Source: PoT sp049331405 (GTDB lineage Bacteria > Planctomycetota > Planctomycetia > Isosphaerales > Isosphaeraceae). Taken from it: a DNA stretch of 64,000 nt. Made by a program: the position numbers and the translations under genes. Shown here one piece after another: positions 37,916-47,342 of the stretch. Below the pieces are notes generated by a model. It saw nothing but the letters and a program-made list of their open reading frames with translations, had not been told where the DNA came from and searched no databases. Each line of letters starts with the position of its first letter. The first letter of the stretch is position 1. The stretch lies in NCBI RefSeq assembly GCF_049331405.1, contig NZ_CP186274.1, forward strand, positions 3,782,001 through 3,846,000, given 5' to 3'.

Positions 37916-39658
37916 ATGTCGTCCGAGGCAATCGCTCAGGCCGAGCCCGCATCCCGGGACGATTCGTCTTCGGTGAGTGCTCCCGGCCAACCGCCGATCC
38001 TCTCTGCCCTGGCGTCAGGTTTGGGACTCTGGTGCGCCTTTCCCCCCGCCAACTGGTCATGGCTGGCCTGGGTCGCGCTCGTCCCTCTGTTCCTGCTGAT
38101 CCAAAGCACGCGCTCCCGGGTGTCGATATACCTCGGCTCCTGGGCGGGCGGATTTCTCTTCTGGCTGCTCTCGATCTACTGGGTCAGCCTCACCGACCCC
38201 GACGCGGCCTTCGCCTGGTTCGTCATGGCGATGGCACTCTCGTTCTGGTGGCCCGGTTTCATCGGACTGTCCCGGCTCGCGGTGATCCGGTTCGCGATCC
38301 CGAGGATCATCGCCGCGCCCGTGATCTGGGTGGGGCTCGAGTTCGTCCGGGCCCACATCCTGACCGGTTTCGCCTGGTACTACCTCGGGCATACGCAGCA
38401 CCAGATCCTTCCGCTAATCCAGATCGCCGACATCACGGGGGCTCTCGGCGTCAGCCTGCTGATCGCCGTTGTGAACGCCTACTTGGCCGACCTCTGGTCG
38501 TCGTCGATTTGGGAGAGCCACGCGAGCGGGCAGCGGATCAGTCGGCCCCAACTCATTCGCGGAGGCCTTGTCCTGGGCCTCCTGATCCTGACGGTGGGAT
38601 ACGGCTTCTTCCGCGTGTCCACCGGACGATTCAAGGACGGCCCTCGGCTCGCGCTCATGCAGTCCAATATCGAGCAGAACCGGAAGATGGGGACCTCCGC
38701 CGAGTCTCTCTTCGTGACCTATCGATCCCTGATCGAGCGTTGCCTCCGGACCTCGCCTCCCCCCGATATGATCGTCTGGCCCGAGACGGCCTTCCCCTAT
38801 CAGTATGTTATTCGTGACCCGGAGCTCACGCCGGCGGAGTTCGAGCGTCAGGCCAAGAAGCTTTCGCCGAAAGACCCCAACGCGGTGCAGTCGTGGGTCG
38901 AGCGTCAGAAGACCTCGGAGTCGATCATCCATCCGATGGTGGATCAGGTCCGAATCCCGATGCTCGTGGGAGTCCTTGTCTATGACTTCCATATGCGGGG
39001 CCTGTCCAAATTCAACTCGGCGCTCCTGATCGAGCCGTCCGTCAAGAAGCTCCAGCGTTATGCCAAGATGCACCTCGTGCCGTTCGGCGAATATGTGCCG
39101 CTCGTCGACATGTTCCCCTGGCTCAAGATTCTGACCCCCTACGAGGCGGCGAACGTCCCGAACTTGACGTTCGGGACCGAGGCGACGAGCTTCACGCTCG
39201 GCCAGTATCGCTACGCCACGGCGATCTGCTTCGAAGACACGGTGCCCCAGGCCGTGCGACGCTTCTTCACGAACGCCTCCGATGGACGCTCGCCGGACGT
39301 CCTGCTCAATATCTCGAACGACGGCTGGTTCCGGGGTTCGTCCGAGCACGACATGCACCTGGCGATCAGTGTCTTTCGGGCGATCGAGAACCGTGTCCCC
39401 ATGGCCCGGGCGGTGAATGTGGGGATTACCGCCCTGATCGACGGCAATGGGCGTGTTTTATCGAGCGTCTCCAAGTTGACGGAAGATGTGTTGACCGTTA
39501 CCGTTCCCCTCGATGATCGAGAGTCCTTCTATACCGCATGGGGAGACTGGCTGGGATCGGCCTGCCTCGCAGCGACGGCGGGCCTGCTCATCGTGCGTAT
39601 CGCACTCGGCTTCCGGCGCCTCTGGCGACCGGTCGCGACGCCGGCACAGGCGATTTAG
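37916..39658 (+). CDS. lnt: Apolipoprotein N-acyltransferase
   Basis: A membrane enzyme that N-acylates the lipoprotein N-terminal cysteine, completing lipoprotein maturation. The 580-residue protein has an N-terminal block of hydrophobic helices (about residues 20-245, including GLWCAFPPANWSWLAWVALV), then an extracytoplasmic nitrilase-type domain and a final helix (LGSACLAATAGLLIVRIALG). The Glu-Lys-Cys triad is visible: E290 in VWPETAFPY, K384 in YAKMHLVPFGEYVPL and C438 in ATAICFEDTVP. The conserved NISNDGWFRGSSEHDMHLAI is present. Start ATG 37916 has AAGGGGAG about 8 nt upstream; an open frame of 30 more codons is rejected. The linker after the triad Glu is longer than in proteobacteria. 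It fits the many lipoproteins expected in this lineage. Confidence 0.95.
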   Translation: MSSEAIAQAEPASRDDSSSVSAPGQPPILSALASGLGLWCAFPPANWSWLAWVALVPLFLLIQSTRSRVSIYLGSWAGGFLFWLLSIYWVSLTDPDAAFAWFVMAMALSFWWPGFIGLSRLAVIRFAIPRIIAAPVIWVGLEFVRAHILTGFAWYYLGHTQHQILPLIQIADITGALGVSLLIAVVNAYLADLWSSSIWESHASGQRISRPQLIRGGLVLGLLILTVGYGFFRVSTGRFKDGPRLALMQSNIEQNRKMGTSAESLFVTYRSLIERCLRTSPPPDMIVWPETAFPYQYVIRDPELTPAEFERQAKKLSPKDPNAVQSWVERQKTSESIIHPMVDQVRIPMLVGVLVYDFHMRGLSKFNSALLIEPSVKKLQRYAKMHLVPFGEYVPLVDMFPWLKILTPYEAANVPNLTFGTEATSFTLGQYRYATAICFEDTVPQAVRRFFTNASDGRSPDVLLNISNDGWFRGSSEHDMHLAISVFRAIENRVPMARAVNVGITALIDGNGRVLSSVSKLTEDVLTVTVPLDDRESFYTAWGDWLGSACLAATAGLLIVRIALGFRRLWRPVATPAQAI

Positions 39659-39946
39659 CCTGCCCCGGAAGGTTCGAAGCATAGGAAAGGATGCCTATGT
39701 CGACTCCTCTCACGACTCTCCAACTCCATTCGATAGCCAGATCCTGCAACTTGAGTTATCGCGCTTCATGCGAAGGCCACGTTGGCGAGGCTCGCGACCG
39801 CCGAAAATTGGCGGAATCTCCGCGATCTCGCGGATTTGACTCGCGTCTGCCCTGGTCTCTCGCCGATAGAAAGCATGGTCGTCATCGAGTCACCTCCATG
39901 GAAGGGGGTGAACGTCTCATCGCGGCCAGCATGAAGGATCGCGCGT

Positions 39947-40951
39947 ATGTACGTCCTCTGCGCCGGCATGTACCGGGCCTGCTCGACCTGGCAGTACGAG
40001 GTGATTGCTCACCTGCTCGAGCGGCACCGCCAGGGTCAGCGCCTGGGTTATCTGACCGGCGAGGAGTTCGTCGCTCAGGACCAGCGGACTAGCTCCCAGC
40101 CCAGGTGGAGCGTCCTCAAGTCGCATGAGGGGCACGACGGCTTCGCCAAGGCGGTCAAGTCCGGCCGTGCCATCGCGATCTACGCGCACCGCGATGTCCG
40201 TGACGTCGTCTTCTCGCTCATGCACAAGCGTGGGGTGACGTTCGAGCAACTCGTCAACCAGGGGATGATCCATCAGGTCCTGGTGAACGATCGCTTCTGG
40301 TCGCGACAGCCGAACGTCCTCACCCAGCGCTACGAGAGTCTGGTCGCCGATCCGGTGGGAGGCGTGATCGAGATCGCCGCACACCTCAAGATCGAGATCA
40401 CCCGGGCCGAGGCGTCGGAGATCGCCGCCGAGTATTCGTTCCAGACGAATCGGAAGCGGACCCTCGACCTCGTCGATCGGCTCAAGGCCCAGGGGGTCGA
40501 CCTCAACGACCCGAGCAACCTCCAGTATTACGACCAGCGGACCCTGCTTCACTGGAACCACCTGCGGGAAGGCCGCCCGGGCAACTGGCGTGAGCAGGCG
40601 ACGAGCAGCCAACGAGCCACCCTGGCCCGCCTCTGCGACGCCTGGCTGATCGAGCACGGCTACGAGCCGAACACTCGTGACCTGCTCACCAAGAAGGAAC
40701 GGAAGATCGAGGCCATCCGACGCGAGTTCGAACTCGTCCGAGCATGGACGGCCTGCACCCTCCGCTGTGCTTCCTTGAAGCACCCCCGCATTTCCCGAAT
40801 CATCAAGGGCCTGTTCGGCATCCCTGCCGAACAGGTCTCTGCTGTTCCCGCCCGAGCGAACTCCCAGGTTCGAGTCGACTCCGCCCAGGCCAACCCGGCC
40901 CACCGCACGGCGGCCGAGTCTCATGCCCCGAGCGAGCACGCCGATCGTTGA
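39947..40951 (+). CDS. Sulfotransferase-family protein
   Basis: A probable PAPS-dependent sulfotransferase of 334 residues. The N terminus MYVLCAGMYRACSTWQYEVI resembles the 5'-phosphosulfate-binding loop (R-S/A-x-ST-W), and AIYAHRDVRDVVFSLMHKRG near residue 78 matches the 3'-phosphate-binding R-x-x-x-D-x-x-x-S element. TQRYESLVADPVGGVIEIAA is the usual Y-E-x-L strand-helix. The C-terminal 60 residues (Ala/Pro/Ser-rich) look disordered. An AAGGA lies 9 nt upstream of the ATG. The acceptor is unknown; planctomycetes often have many such genes. It is convergent with the dehydratase, 31 nt apart, with a 6-bp hairpin at 40950-40965 between them. Confidence 0.82.
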   Translation: MYVLCAGMYRACSTWQYEVIAHLLERHRQGQRLGYLTGEEFVAQDQRTSSQPRWSVLKSHEGHDGFAKAVKSGRAIAIYAHRDVRDVVFSLMHKRGVTFEQLVNQGMIHQVLVNDRFWSRQPNVLTQRYESLVADPVGGVIEIAAHLKIEITRAEASEIAAEYSFQTNRKRTLDLVDRLKAQGVDLNDPSNLQYYDQRTLLHWNHLREGRPGNWREQATSSQRATLARLCDAWLIEHGYEPNTRDLLTKKERKIEAIRREFELVRAWTACTLRCASLKHPRISRIIKGLFGIPAEQVSAVPARANSQVRVDSAQANPAHRTAAESHAPSEHADR

Positions 40952-40982
40952 GCCGATTCCGGCTCGTCGTCTCCCCCAGAAA

Positions 40983-43004
40983 TCAGATCGCGGGTTGAGG
41001 GACCTGATCCTCTCGTGGCTGCGTTGTTTGGAGCCTCGCGATGATGGCGTCCGGGTCGTAGACGCATCCGCCCCAGGTCCCGCCACCGACGGCCTGAAGG
41101 GCTGCCCAGAGACGTGTGTCTTCGGGCAGATCCGGGTCGGGAGAGAGGCCGGGCAGCGGCTCTCGCTCGCCGAGGATCCGCGCGGCCTCTTCGGGAGAGA
41201 TCTCGACGCCCCCGACTCCGATCATGTCGACGCTCCCCTCGAGCTTGATGCGGTCGACGATAATCCGGATGGTGTCGCCGTCGCGGACCTTGGCGATGGG
41301 GCCTCCCGCGAGCGCCTCGGGACCGACGTGGCCGATGCAGGCCCCCGTCGAGACGCCCGAGAACCTCGCGTCGGTGATGACCGCGACGTGCTTGCCGAAC
41401 GAGAGATGCTTGAGCGCCGAGGTGATCTGATAGATCTCCTCCATCCCCGCCCCCATCGGCCCTCGCCCCATGAGCACGAGGACGTCCCCCGGCTTGATCG
41501 GGTTCTCCCCGAGCCCCTTGATGGCGGCGATGGCCTCTTTCTCCCGGCTGAAGACCCTGGCAGGTCCAATCTTGCGATAGACGCCATCGGCGTCGACGAC
41601 CGTCGGGTCGATCGCCGTGCTCTTGATGACGGAGCCCTCGGGGGCGATGTTGCCTCGGGGGAAGGTCACCGTGCTTGTGAGCCCGTTCGCCCGCGCGAGC
41701 TCGGGGCTCATGATGACCGACTCGGGCTCGACGCCATCTTCCTTGGCGAGCCGCTCGCGCAGGCGGGCGCGGCGTTCGCTGCTCTCCCACCAGTCGAGGA
41801 CGTCGCCGAGCGGCTTGCCCGTCACGGTCAGGGCCGACAGTTCGAGCAACCCGAGTTGCCGCAGGTGCAGCATGACCTCGGGGACACCCCCCGCCATGAA
41901 GGCCCTGACGGTCGGGTGATAGTTCGGCCCGTTCGGGAGGACGCTCACCAGGCGGGGCACCTTCACATTGATCGCATGCCAGTCCTCGACGGTCGGGCGC
42001 GGCAGGCCCGCGGCGAAGGCGATGGCCGGGATGTGCAGCAGGAGGTTCGTGGAGCCGCCGAACGCGGCGTGGACCGTCATCGCGTTGCGGATCGCGGCCG
42101 GGGTCAGGATGTCCCGCGTCTTGATCCCTGCCTCCGCCAGCGCGACCAGCGCACGAGCCGACCGTCTCGCGACGTCTCGCCAGATCGGCTGGCCCGAAGG
42201 GACGAGGGCGCTGTGCGGCATGGCGATCCCGAGGGCCTCGGCGACGACCTGCGAGGTCGCGGCCGTGCCGAGGAACTGGCAACCACCTCCGGGGCTCGCA
42301 CAGGCGCGGCATCCGAGCTCGGCGGCTTCGGGCAGGCTGATCTCGCCGTGGAGGTAACGCGCACCGATTGACTGGATCTTACCGGCGTCCTCCCCGTCGC
42401 GAGGCGGCAAGGTCACGCCACCAGGCACGAGGACGCCCGGCAGATGCCCGCTGCCGGCAAGGGCGAGCATCATCGCGGGCAGGCCCTTGTCGCAGGTCGC
42501 GATGCCGAGCACCCCCTTGCGAAGCGGTAGCGAGCGAATCAGGCGACGGAAGACGATGGCGGCGTCGTTCCGGTATGGCAGGCTATCCATCATGCCCGTG
42601 GTGCCCTGGGTCCTGCCGTCGCAGGGGTCTGAGACCATCCCGGCGAACGGTGCGCGGCCGAGCGCCTTCAACTCCTCTGCCGCTTCCTGGACGAGGAGCC
42701 CGATTTCCCAGTGGCCGGTGTGATAGCCGAGTGCGATCGGCGTTCCGTCTGGCGCCCGAAGTCCTCCCTGCGTGCTGAGGATCAGGAACGGGTCGCGATC
42801 CACTTCCGACGGCTTCCAGCCCATCCCGGCGTTCTGGCTCAGACCGAAGAGGTCGCCCGAGGGCCATTCGCGGAGCATCTCGTCGGTGAGCGGCAGGGTC
42901 CCCTGAGGGCCGTCGGCCTTGGTCTTGACCTCGAAGAGGCTGGCGTCGCCCCCGTCCACGAGATCGAGGAATGAACGACCGTCCGTTCTGCTGGAACTGG
43001 GCAT
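40983..43004 (-). CDS. YagF/YjhG-type sugar-acid dehydratase (IlvD/Edd family)
   Basis: An Fe-S dehydratase of 673 residues. The sequence follows E. coli YagF/YjhG (D-xylonate dehydratase) very closely from memory: KADGPQGTLPLTDEMLREWP, PSGDLFGLSQNAGMGW, SDPCDGRTQGTTGMMDSLPY, ASCDKG-like IATCDKGLPAMMLALAG, GCRACASPGGGCQFLGTAAT, AMTVHAAFGGSTNLLLHIPA, ITDARFSGVSTGACIGHVGP and PDLPEDTRLWAALQAVGGGT. It has the three cysteine regions for the cluster. It is longer than true IlvD (about 560-620), which supports the YagF/YjhG branch and a sugar-acid substrate such as xylonate. The ATG at 43004 precedes PSSSRTDG; in-frame ATG 43013 is an alternative. No xylose-dehydrogenase or aldolase gene is adjacent. 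Confidence 0.92.
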   Translation of the reverse strand: MPSSSRTDGRSFLDLVDGGDASLFEVKTKADGPQGTLPLTDEMLREWPSGDLFGLSQNAGMGWKPSEVDRDPFLILSTQGGLRAPDGTPIALGYHTGHWEIGLLVQEAAEELKALGRAPFAGMVSDPCDGRTQGTTGMMDSLPYRNDAAIVFRRLIRSLPLRKGVLGIATCDKGLPAMMLALAGSGHLPGVLVPGGVTLPPRDGEDAGKIQSIGARYLHGEISLPEAAELGCRACASPGGGCQFLGTAATSQVVAEALGIAMPHSALVPSGQPIWRDVARRSARALVALAEAGIKTRDILTPAAIRNAMTVHAAFGGSTNLLLHIPAIAFAAGLPRPTVEDWHAINVKVPRLVSVLPNGPNYHPTVRAFMAGGVPEVMLHLRQLGLLELSALTVTGKPLGDVLDWWESSERRARLRERLAKEDGVEPESVIMSPELARANGLTSTVTFPRGNIAPEGSVIKSTAIDPTVVDADGVYRKIGPARVFSREKEAIAAIKGLGENPIKPGDVLVLMGRGPMGAGMEEIYQITSALKHLSFGKHVAVITDARFSGVSTGACIGHVGPEALAGGPIAKVRDGDTIRIIVDRIKLEGSVDMIGVGGVEISPEEAARILGEREPLPGLSPDPDLPEDTRLWAALQAVGGGTWGGCVYDPDAIIARLQTTQPREDQVPQPAI

Positions 43005-43380
43005 GAAAGTCATCTCGCGGCAGGAGTCGTCACGACCGAAAGTTAGGCGTCGTCTCGTTGTCGAGGGGGCGAACACACAATTGCAGCAGGAATCGGCCAC
43101 CGACGCAATGATGGCTTCTCGGATCGGAGGAGGCCAATGACATCGCCGGATCCTCCTGCTTTGGAATGACCGGGAAACACGTTCATGCGATTGACTTGAT
43201 ATGGTTCGATGACAATCGCAAGCTTCGACGACTCTGCCCGGCACGAGCTGTTCGTGGCTCATCTCCCCTCTCATGATCTTTTGGTCAGGTTGACGACGAA
43301 CGTCGCAAGGCGGAATGTGATTCTCTGGACTCGGGGCGTGGGCCCTGTCTCGCTCGGGATCCGATCACGGTACGCCCATC
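43005..43380. other. Divergent region dehydratase / response regulator
   Basis: 376 nt between divergent genes. The dehydratase frame stays open to 43274 but the sequence is Arg/Ser-rich and non-conserved. It must hold two promoters; a TTGACT near 43181 lacks a convincing -10 box. Confidence 0.4.
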
Positions 43381-44052
43381 ATGCCGAGAATCCTCATCGT
43401 CGAGGACGAGGACAAGCTCCGACGCGCCCTGGCCCGTGGCCTGGGCGACGAAGGTTACGATGTCGTGACCGCCGAGGACGGCGAGCTCGGATTGGCCTAC
43501 GCGAAGGAAGAGGCCTTCGACTGCCTGATCCTCGACATCATGCTGCCAGGGTGCGACGGGATCTCGATCCTCGACCAACTCAGGTCCGAGGGAAACGAGA
43601 CGCCGATCCTGATGCTCTCGGCCCGAGGCGAGATCGAGGATCGGGTGAAAGGGCTCGACCTCGGGGCCGACGACTATCTCGCCAAGCCGTTCGCCTGGTC
43701 GGAGCTGCTCGCGAGGGTGAGGGCCTGCGTTCGTCGGAGTCGAGCCGGAGAAGCATCGTTGGTCAAGGCTGGGCGGATTGAGCTCGATCGCCTCCATCGA
43801 CGCCTCACTCATGGCTCGCAACAGGTCGAGCTGACCATCCGGGAATGTGAGCTGCTCGACTTCCTCATGAGACGACGCGGGCAGGCGGTGAGCCGCGACG
43901 AGCTCGCCAGGGAAGTCTGGCACGACCGCGATACGGTCTTGACCAACGTCATCGACGTCTTCATCAACCAATTGCGCAAGAAGCTGGAAAAGGCCGGGAT
44001 CGCGGGGGCGATCCAGACCGTGCGGGGCGTCGGTTACGCGCTCCAGGATTGA
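43381..44052 (+). CDS. OmpR/PhoB-family response regulator
   Basis: A DNA-binding response regulator of 223 residues. The receiver domain starts MPRILIVEDEDKLRRALARG and contains the phosphoacceptor D52 (LILDIMLPGCDG), acidic D9/D11, S80 (LMLSARGE) and K102 (YLAKPFAW). The C-terminal winged helix (residues about 128-222) has ELTIRECELLDFLMRRRGQA, VLTNVIDVFINQLRKKLEKA and IQTVRGVGYAL, the classic OmpR end. It is encoded just before its sensor kinase; the TGA (44050-44052) overlaps the kinase ATG by 1 nt, so the two are coupled. The overall pattern resembles QseB/CusR-like regulators; the stimulus is unknown. Confidence 0.95.
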   Translation: MPRILIVEDEDKLRRALARGLGDEGYDVVTAEDGELGLAYAKEEAFDCLILDIMLPGCDGISILDQLRSEGNETPILMLSARGEIEDRVKGLDLGADDYLAKPFAWSELLARVRACVRRSRAGEASLVKAGRIELDRLHRRLTHGSQQVELTIRECELLDFLMRRRGQAVSRDELAREVWHDRDTVLTNVIDVFINQLRKKLEKAGIAGAIQTVRGVGYALQD

Positions 44053-45452
44053 TGGGTTCCATGCTCTGGAAAAGTATCCGCACTCGACTCACCGCCTGGT
44101 ACGGCGGCCTCCTGCTCGTGACCTTCTCGGGCCTGGGCCTGGCCGCCTGGATGCTGATGGCGCAGTCGCTCCTCGATCGGGTCGACGCCCTGCTCGACTT
44201 CGAGTTCAAGGAGGCGTCCGAACGCCTTGGCGCCGGGCTCTCTGCCGAGGGATTGACGCATGCCCCAGTCGCCTTCCAGGAAGTGTTCTACCTCAGGATC
44301 CTGATGCCCGACGGCCGCTTGCTCGCGGAGAGTTCGCCGCTCAAGGAAAAAGACATCCACATGCCCGACTTCTGGGGCGAGTCGCCCGACACGAGGTATG
44401 ACACGTTCAACCTCGGGTCGCTCGGACAATGTCGGGTCGTGACCGGCCGCGTGGGTCTGGGGGAAGGTCAACGCATCGTCCAGATCGCCACCTCGCTCGA
44501 CTCGTATCATGGCGAGTTGGCCCAGTTGAGAGGGGTCCTGCTCACGATCCTGCCCGCGGTCCTGCTCGCGGCCACGCTGGGAGGCTTCTGGCTCGCCAAA
44601 CACGCGCTCGCACCGGTCGAGCGCATGACCGAAGACGCTCGGCGCATCTCGGCGGAGAACCTCGGAGAGAGGATCGAGGTGGCGAACCCCGGCGATGAAC
44701 TGGGGCGGCTGGCGATCACCCTGAACGCGATGCTCGATCGGATCGACAGGTCGTTCGTCGCCACTCGACGATTCACGGCGGACGCAGCCCACGAGTTGAA
44801 GACGCCACTGGCCTCGATCCGAACCGAGGCCGAGGTCGCGCTCCTGGCTCGACGCTCGTTCGACGACTATGAAGAGACCCTACGCAGCATCGTCGAGGAA
44901 GCCGAGCGGCTCTCCAGGCTCATCGAATCGCTGCTCCTCCTCTCGCGCGAGGACGCCAGCGAGCGACTTACCAGCACTCGAGTTCGGATCGATGAGCTCG
45001 TCAGGATGGCACTCGCGGCCGCGGAGAGTGCGGCCTTTCGAAGTCAGATCGGGATCGAGGCCGGGGAATTGCCCGGGGCGATTGTGGAGGGGGATCCGAC
45101 CCTGCTCCATCAGGTCTTCGAGAACCTGCTCGACAACGCCATCAAGTATTCGGTACCGGGCGGCCGGGTGAGCGTGTCCGGGAGGCTCGAAGCCGGTTCT
45201 GTCGAGATCGCCGTTGCGGATAACGGGGTGGGAATTCCGGAAGAAGCCCTCGGTCGAGTCTTCGATCGGTTCTATCGCGTGGACTCGTCGCGGAGCCGTC
45301 GCACGGGGGGCTCGGGCCTGGGATTGAGCATCGTGAAGGCCGTCGTCGATCGCCATGGCGGGTCGGTCTCGGCGACGAGCACCCGAGGAGCCGGCAGTTG
45401 CTTTCTCGTCCGCCTGCCCGTTCAATCAAGTCTTGATAAAGTGATTTTGTGA
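44052..45452 (+). CDS. Sensor histidine kinase
   Basis: The membrane kinase partner of the upstream regulator, 466 residues. A hydrophobic segment lies at about 14-36 (LTAWYGGLLLVTFSGLGLAA), then a periplasmic loop of about 120 residues, a second helix near 160-182 (LLTILPAVLLAATLGGFWLA), a HAMP region (LAPVERMTEDARRISAENLG), HisKA with AHELKTPLASIRTEAEVALL (phosphorylated His about 247), and the ATPase domain with the N box FENLLDNAIKYS, G1 VADNGVGIPEEAL, F box and G2 GGSGLGLSIVKAVVDRHGG. This is the CusS/QseC-like class. ATG 44052 overlaps the regulator stop; TTG 44049 and ATG 44061 are alternatives. Confidence 0.94.
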   Translation: MGSMLWKSIRTRLTAWYGGLLLVTFSGLGLAAWMLMAQSLLDRVDALLDFEFKEASERLGAGLSAEGLTHAPVAFQEVFYLRILMPDGRLLAESSPLKEKDIHMPDFWGESPDTRYDTFNLGSLGQCRVVTGRVGLGEGQRIVQIATSLDSYHGELAQLRGVLLTILPAVLLAATLGGFWLAKHALAPVERMTEDARRISAENLGERIEVANPGDELGRLAITLNAMLDRIDRSFVATRRFTADAAHELKTPLASIRTEAEVALLARRSFDDYEETLRSIVEEAERLSRLIESLLLLSREDASERLTSTRVRIDELVRMALAAAESAAFRSQIGIEAGELPGAIVEGDPTLLHQVFENLLDNAIKYSVPGGRVSVSGRLEAGSVEIAVADNGVGIPEEALGRVFDRFYRVDSSRSRRTGGSGLGLSIVKAVVDRHGGSVSATSTRGAGSCFLVRLPVQSSLDKVIL

Positions 45453-45657
45453 TCGCATTCTGGAAATTTTGCCCGAGAGGGCCGTGTTTCGGGCCATTCT
45501 TTGCCTAAATGGGATTTCATTAAGAAGAACTAACCGAACTGCTCCTGCCCGGACATGCGCGGCTTGTTAGTGTGGACTCCCGTCGGCCCGGCGGTCGTTT
45601 CGCCGTCGGGCATTGGTCAAGCAGCCGCACATATTCGGCTCCCAGGGGCATGAATCT

Positions 45658-46671
45658 ATGGTCGCTTCTTCATCCAGGTCGTCGCGGAAGCGTCTGGGCT
45701 TCACGCTGATCGAACTCCTCGTGGTGATCGCCATCATCGCCGTCTTGATCGGGCTCTTGCTTCCGGCCGTCCAGGCCGCGCGAGAGGCCGCCAGGCGGGC
45801 GCAATGCACGAACAACCTGAAGCAGGTGGGATTGGCCCTGCATGGCTACATCTCGTCGAACAACACGGCGCCGCCGGTCGTCGTGCTGCCTCGCAACCGA
45901 ACATGCCAGCCCTGGTCGGGTCTCACGCGTTTGCTCCCGTTCCTCGAGCAGCAGAACCTCTTCAACGCGATCAACTGGAACCGGGACTTCGAGTTCACGA
46001 GCAACGGCACACTGTCGGCCACGAAGGTCGCGATGTTCCTCTGCCCGAGCGAGGTCAACGATCGCGCCCGCGTGACGCCCACCTTCACGTACTACCCCAA
46101 CAACTACTGTTTCAATCAGGGGATCTGGTTCGTCTACGACCCGCCTACGGATCAGGTGGGTGACGGTGCCTTCGTCCCCAACCGAGCGTATGGCCCTGCC
46201 GCCTTCACCGACGGCATGAGCAACACTCTCGGGATGTCGGAGGCCAAGGCCTATCAGCCGAATTACTGGGACACGAGCAACCCGGGGACGGTGGGCATCG
46301 CCCCGCCGTTGAACCCCGCCGGGCTCATGACCTACGTGGGGGGGACGTTCGACTCGAACGGGCATACGGAGTGGGTTGAGGGGGACGTCCACGAGGTCGG
46401 CTTCACCACGACCTTTGCGCCGAACACCAAGGTGCTTACGAACGTCAACGGCGTTCCCGCGGACATCGACATGATCTCGATGAGGGACGGTGAGTCGACC
46501 ACGCTCCCCACCTACGCCGCGATCACGGCCAGGAGCTATCACGCCGGTGGCGTATCGGCCATGCTCATGGACGGCTCCGTCCGCTTCGTGAAGGACTCCG
46601 TCAACCTCCAGGTCTGGCGGAACCTGAGCACGCGAGCCGGCGGCGAGGTTGTCAGCTCGGATTCGTATTAA
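45658..46671 (+). CDS. DUF1559 prepilin-like surface protein
   Basis: A 337-residue protein with a class III/type IV prepilin N terminus: a short basic leader (MVASSSRSSRKRLG), then the cleavage motif G-FTLIELLVVIAIIAVLIG, in which the Glu at mature position 5 is present, and LLLPAVQAAREAARRAQCTN, the signature of the planctomycete DUF1559 family. The body has TNNLKQVGLALHGY, the repeated FxxxxW/Y motifs, a conserved DGMSNTLGMSEAKAY and the C-terminal AMLMDGSVRFVKDSVNLQVW, all typical of DUF1559. It is expected to be processed by PilD-like peptidase and anchored or pseudopilus-associated at the cell surface. An AGGGG lies about 8 nt before the ATG. It overlaps the region of the downstream lipoprotein's earliest possible start. 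Confidence 0.94.
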   Translation: MVASSSRSSRKRLGFTLIELLVVIAIIAVLIGLLLPAVQAAREAARRAQCTNNLKQVGLALHGYISSNNTAPPVVVLPRNRTCQPWSGLTRLLPFLEQQNLFNAINWNRDFEFTSNGTLSATKVAMFLCPSEVNDRARVTPTFTYYPNNYCFNQGIWFVYDPPTDQVGDGAFVPNRAYGPAAFTDGMSNTLGMSEAKAYQPNYWDTSNPGTVGIAPPLNPAGLMTYVGGTFDSNGHTEWVEGDVHEVGFTTTFAPNTKVLTNVNGVPADIDMISMRDGESTTLPTYAAITARSYHAGGVSAMLMDGSVRFVKDSVNLQVWRNLSTRAGGEVVSSDSY

Positions 46672-46688
46672 TGCGGAGGGCCAGGACC

Positions 46689-47093
46689 ATGCTCGAGACG
46701 CGTGCCAGTGCCATCCTCCTGAGCCTGCTGATCGCTGCCGGGTGCAGCAAGGGCGCGAGCGAGGCCAACGACGAGGGGCGAGCCGTCGCGGTTCAGTTCC
46801 TCGACGAGCTCCGAGCCGGCCGTCTGAAGCCGGCCTGGGAGAACTCCTCCACCGAGTTCAAATCGCTGATGGGGGTCGAGAACCTGCGGGACTACATCAA
46901 GAGTCACCCCGCGCTCAAGGCCCAGGCCGAGTTCGCGGAGTCTCGCACCGTTGACCGCGAAGGGCGTAGCCTGGCCGAGTACGTCTTCCACGCGACGGCC
47001 CAGGTCCGCAAGAAGCCCGTCCCGGCCACAATCAAGGTCATCCTGGCCTCCGGCCATGAGGGGTGGAAGGTCGAAAGGCTGGCTGTCGAATAA
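46689..47093 (+). CDS. Small lipoprotein paired with DUF1559 protein
   Basis: A 134-residue predicted lipoprotein of unknown function. From ATG 46689 it reads MLETRASAILLSLLIAAGCS, with a lipobox-like AAGC whose cysteine would be residue 19. The mature part is helical then beta-rich (VAVQFLDELRAGRLKPAWEN, EYVFHATAQVRKKPVPATIK and HEGWKVERLAVE), with a size and pattern like the NTF2-like/DUF4878 fold, where a beta strand ends in a WKV motif; that is a guess. GGAGGG at 46675-46680 lies 8 nt upstream and favours this ATG, though an ATG at 46671 overlapping the DUF1559 stop gives a six-residue longer leader. A 12-bp hairpin follows. Confidence 0.8.
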   Translation: MLETRASAILLSLLIAAGCSKGASEANDEGRAVAVQFLDELRAGRLKPAWENSSTEFKSLMGVENLRDYIKSHPALKAQAEFAESRTVDREGRSLAEYVFHATAQVRKKPVPATIKVILASGHEGWKVERLAVE

Positions 47094-47121
47094 AGCGATA
47101 TCATGGTGGTGGAAGCCGAGT

Positions 47122-47160
47122 GGGCATGGGCTCGAGGATTGAGCCCGTGCCCTCGTTTCA
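47122..47160 (+). terminator. Terminator after the DUF1559/lipoprotein pair
   Basis: A 12-bp stem (47122-47133 with 47141-47152, one G-U pair) and 7-nt loop, followed by TCGTTTCA. It lies 28 nt past the lipoprotein stop. Confidence 0.65.
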
Positions 47161-47223
47161 TTCTCTGACATCGGAATCAAATCGGGCCGATCCCGCACCG
47201 ACGAACCGGAGATCAAAGCTCGT

Positions 47224-47251
47224 TTGGCATGAGCGATGCGTGTAGCATAAT
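47224..47251 (+). promoter_or_regulatory. Sigma-70-like promoter for the DUF4112 gene
   Basis: TTGGCA (47224-47229, five of six), 16-nt spacer, CATAAT (47246-47251, five of six). It lies 92 nt before the GTG start at 47343. This is the best consensus match noted in the window; a TTGACA at 47260 has no matching -10. Confidence 0.5.
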
Positions 47252-47342
47252 CAACTTGGATTGACACATGACGTCGGGTTCGGCTCGCGGTGTGAGATGA
47301 GATCCTGAAGCACCGCGAGGAAGAGAAAAGGCGGGTGTTGTC

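Noticed and set aside
39691..40092. 133-codon frame between lnt and the sulfotransferase
   Set aside because: Overlaps the sulfotransferase start in another frame, and its composition is not gene-like.
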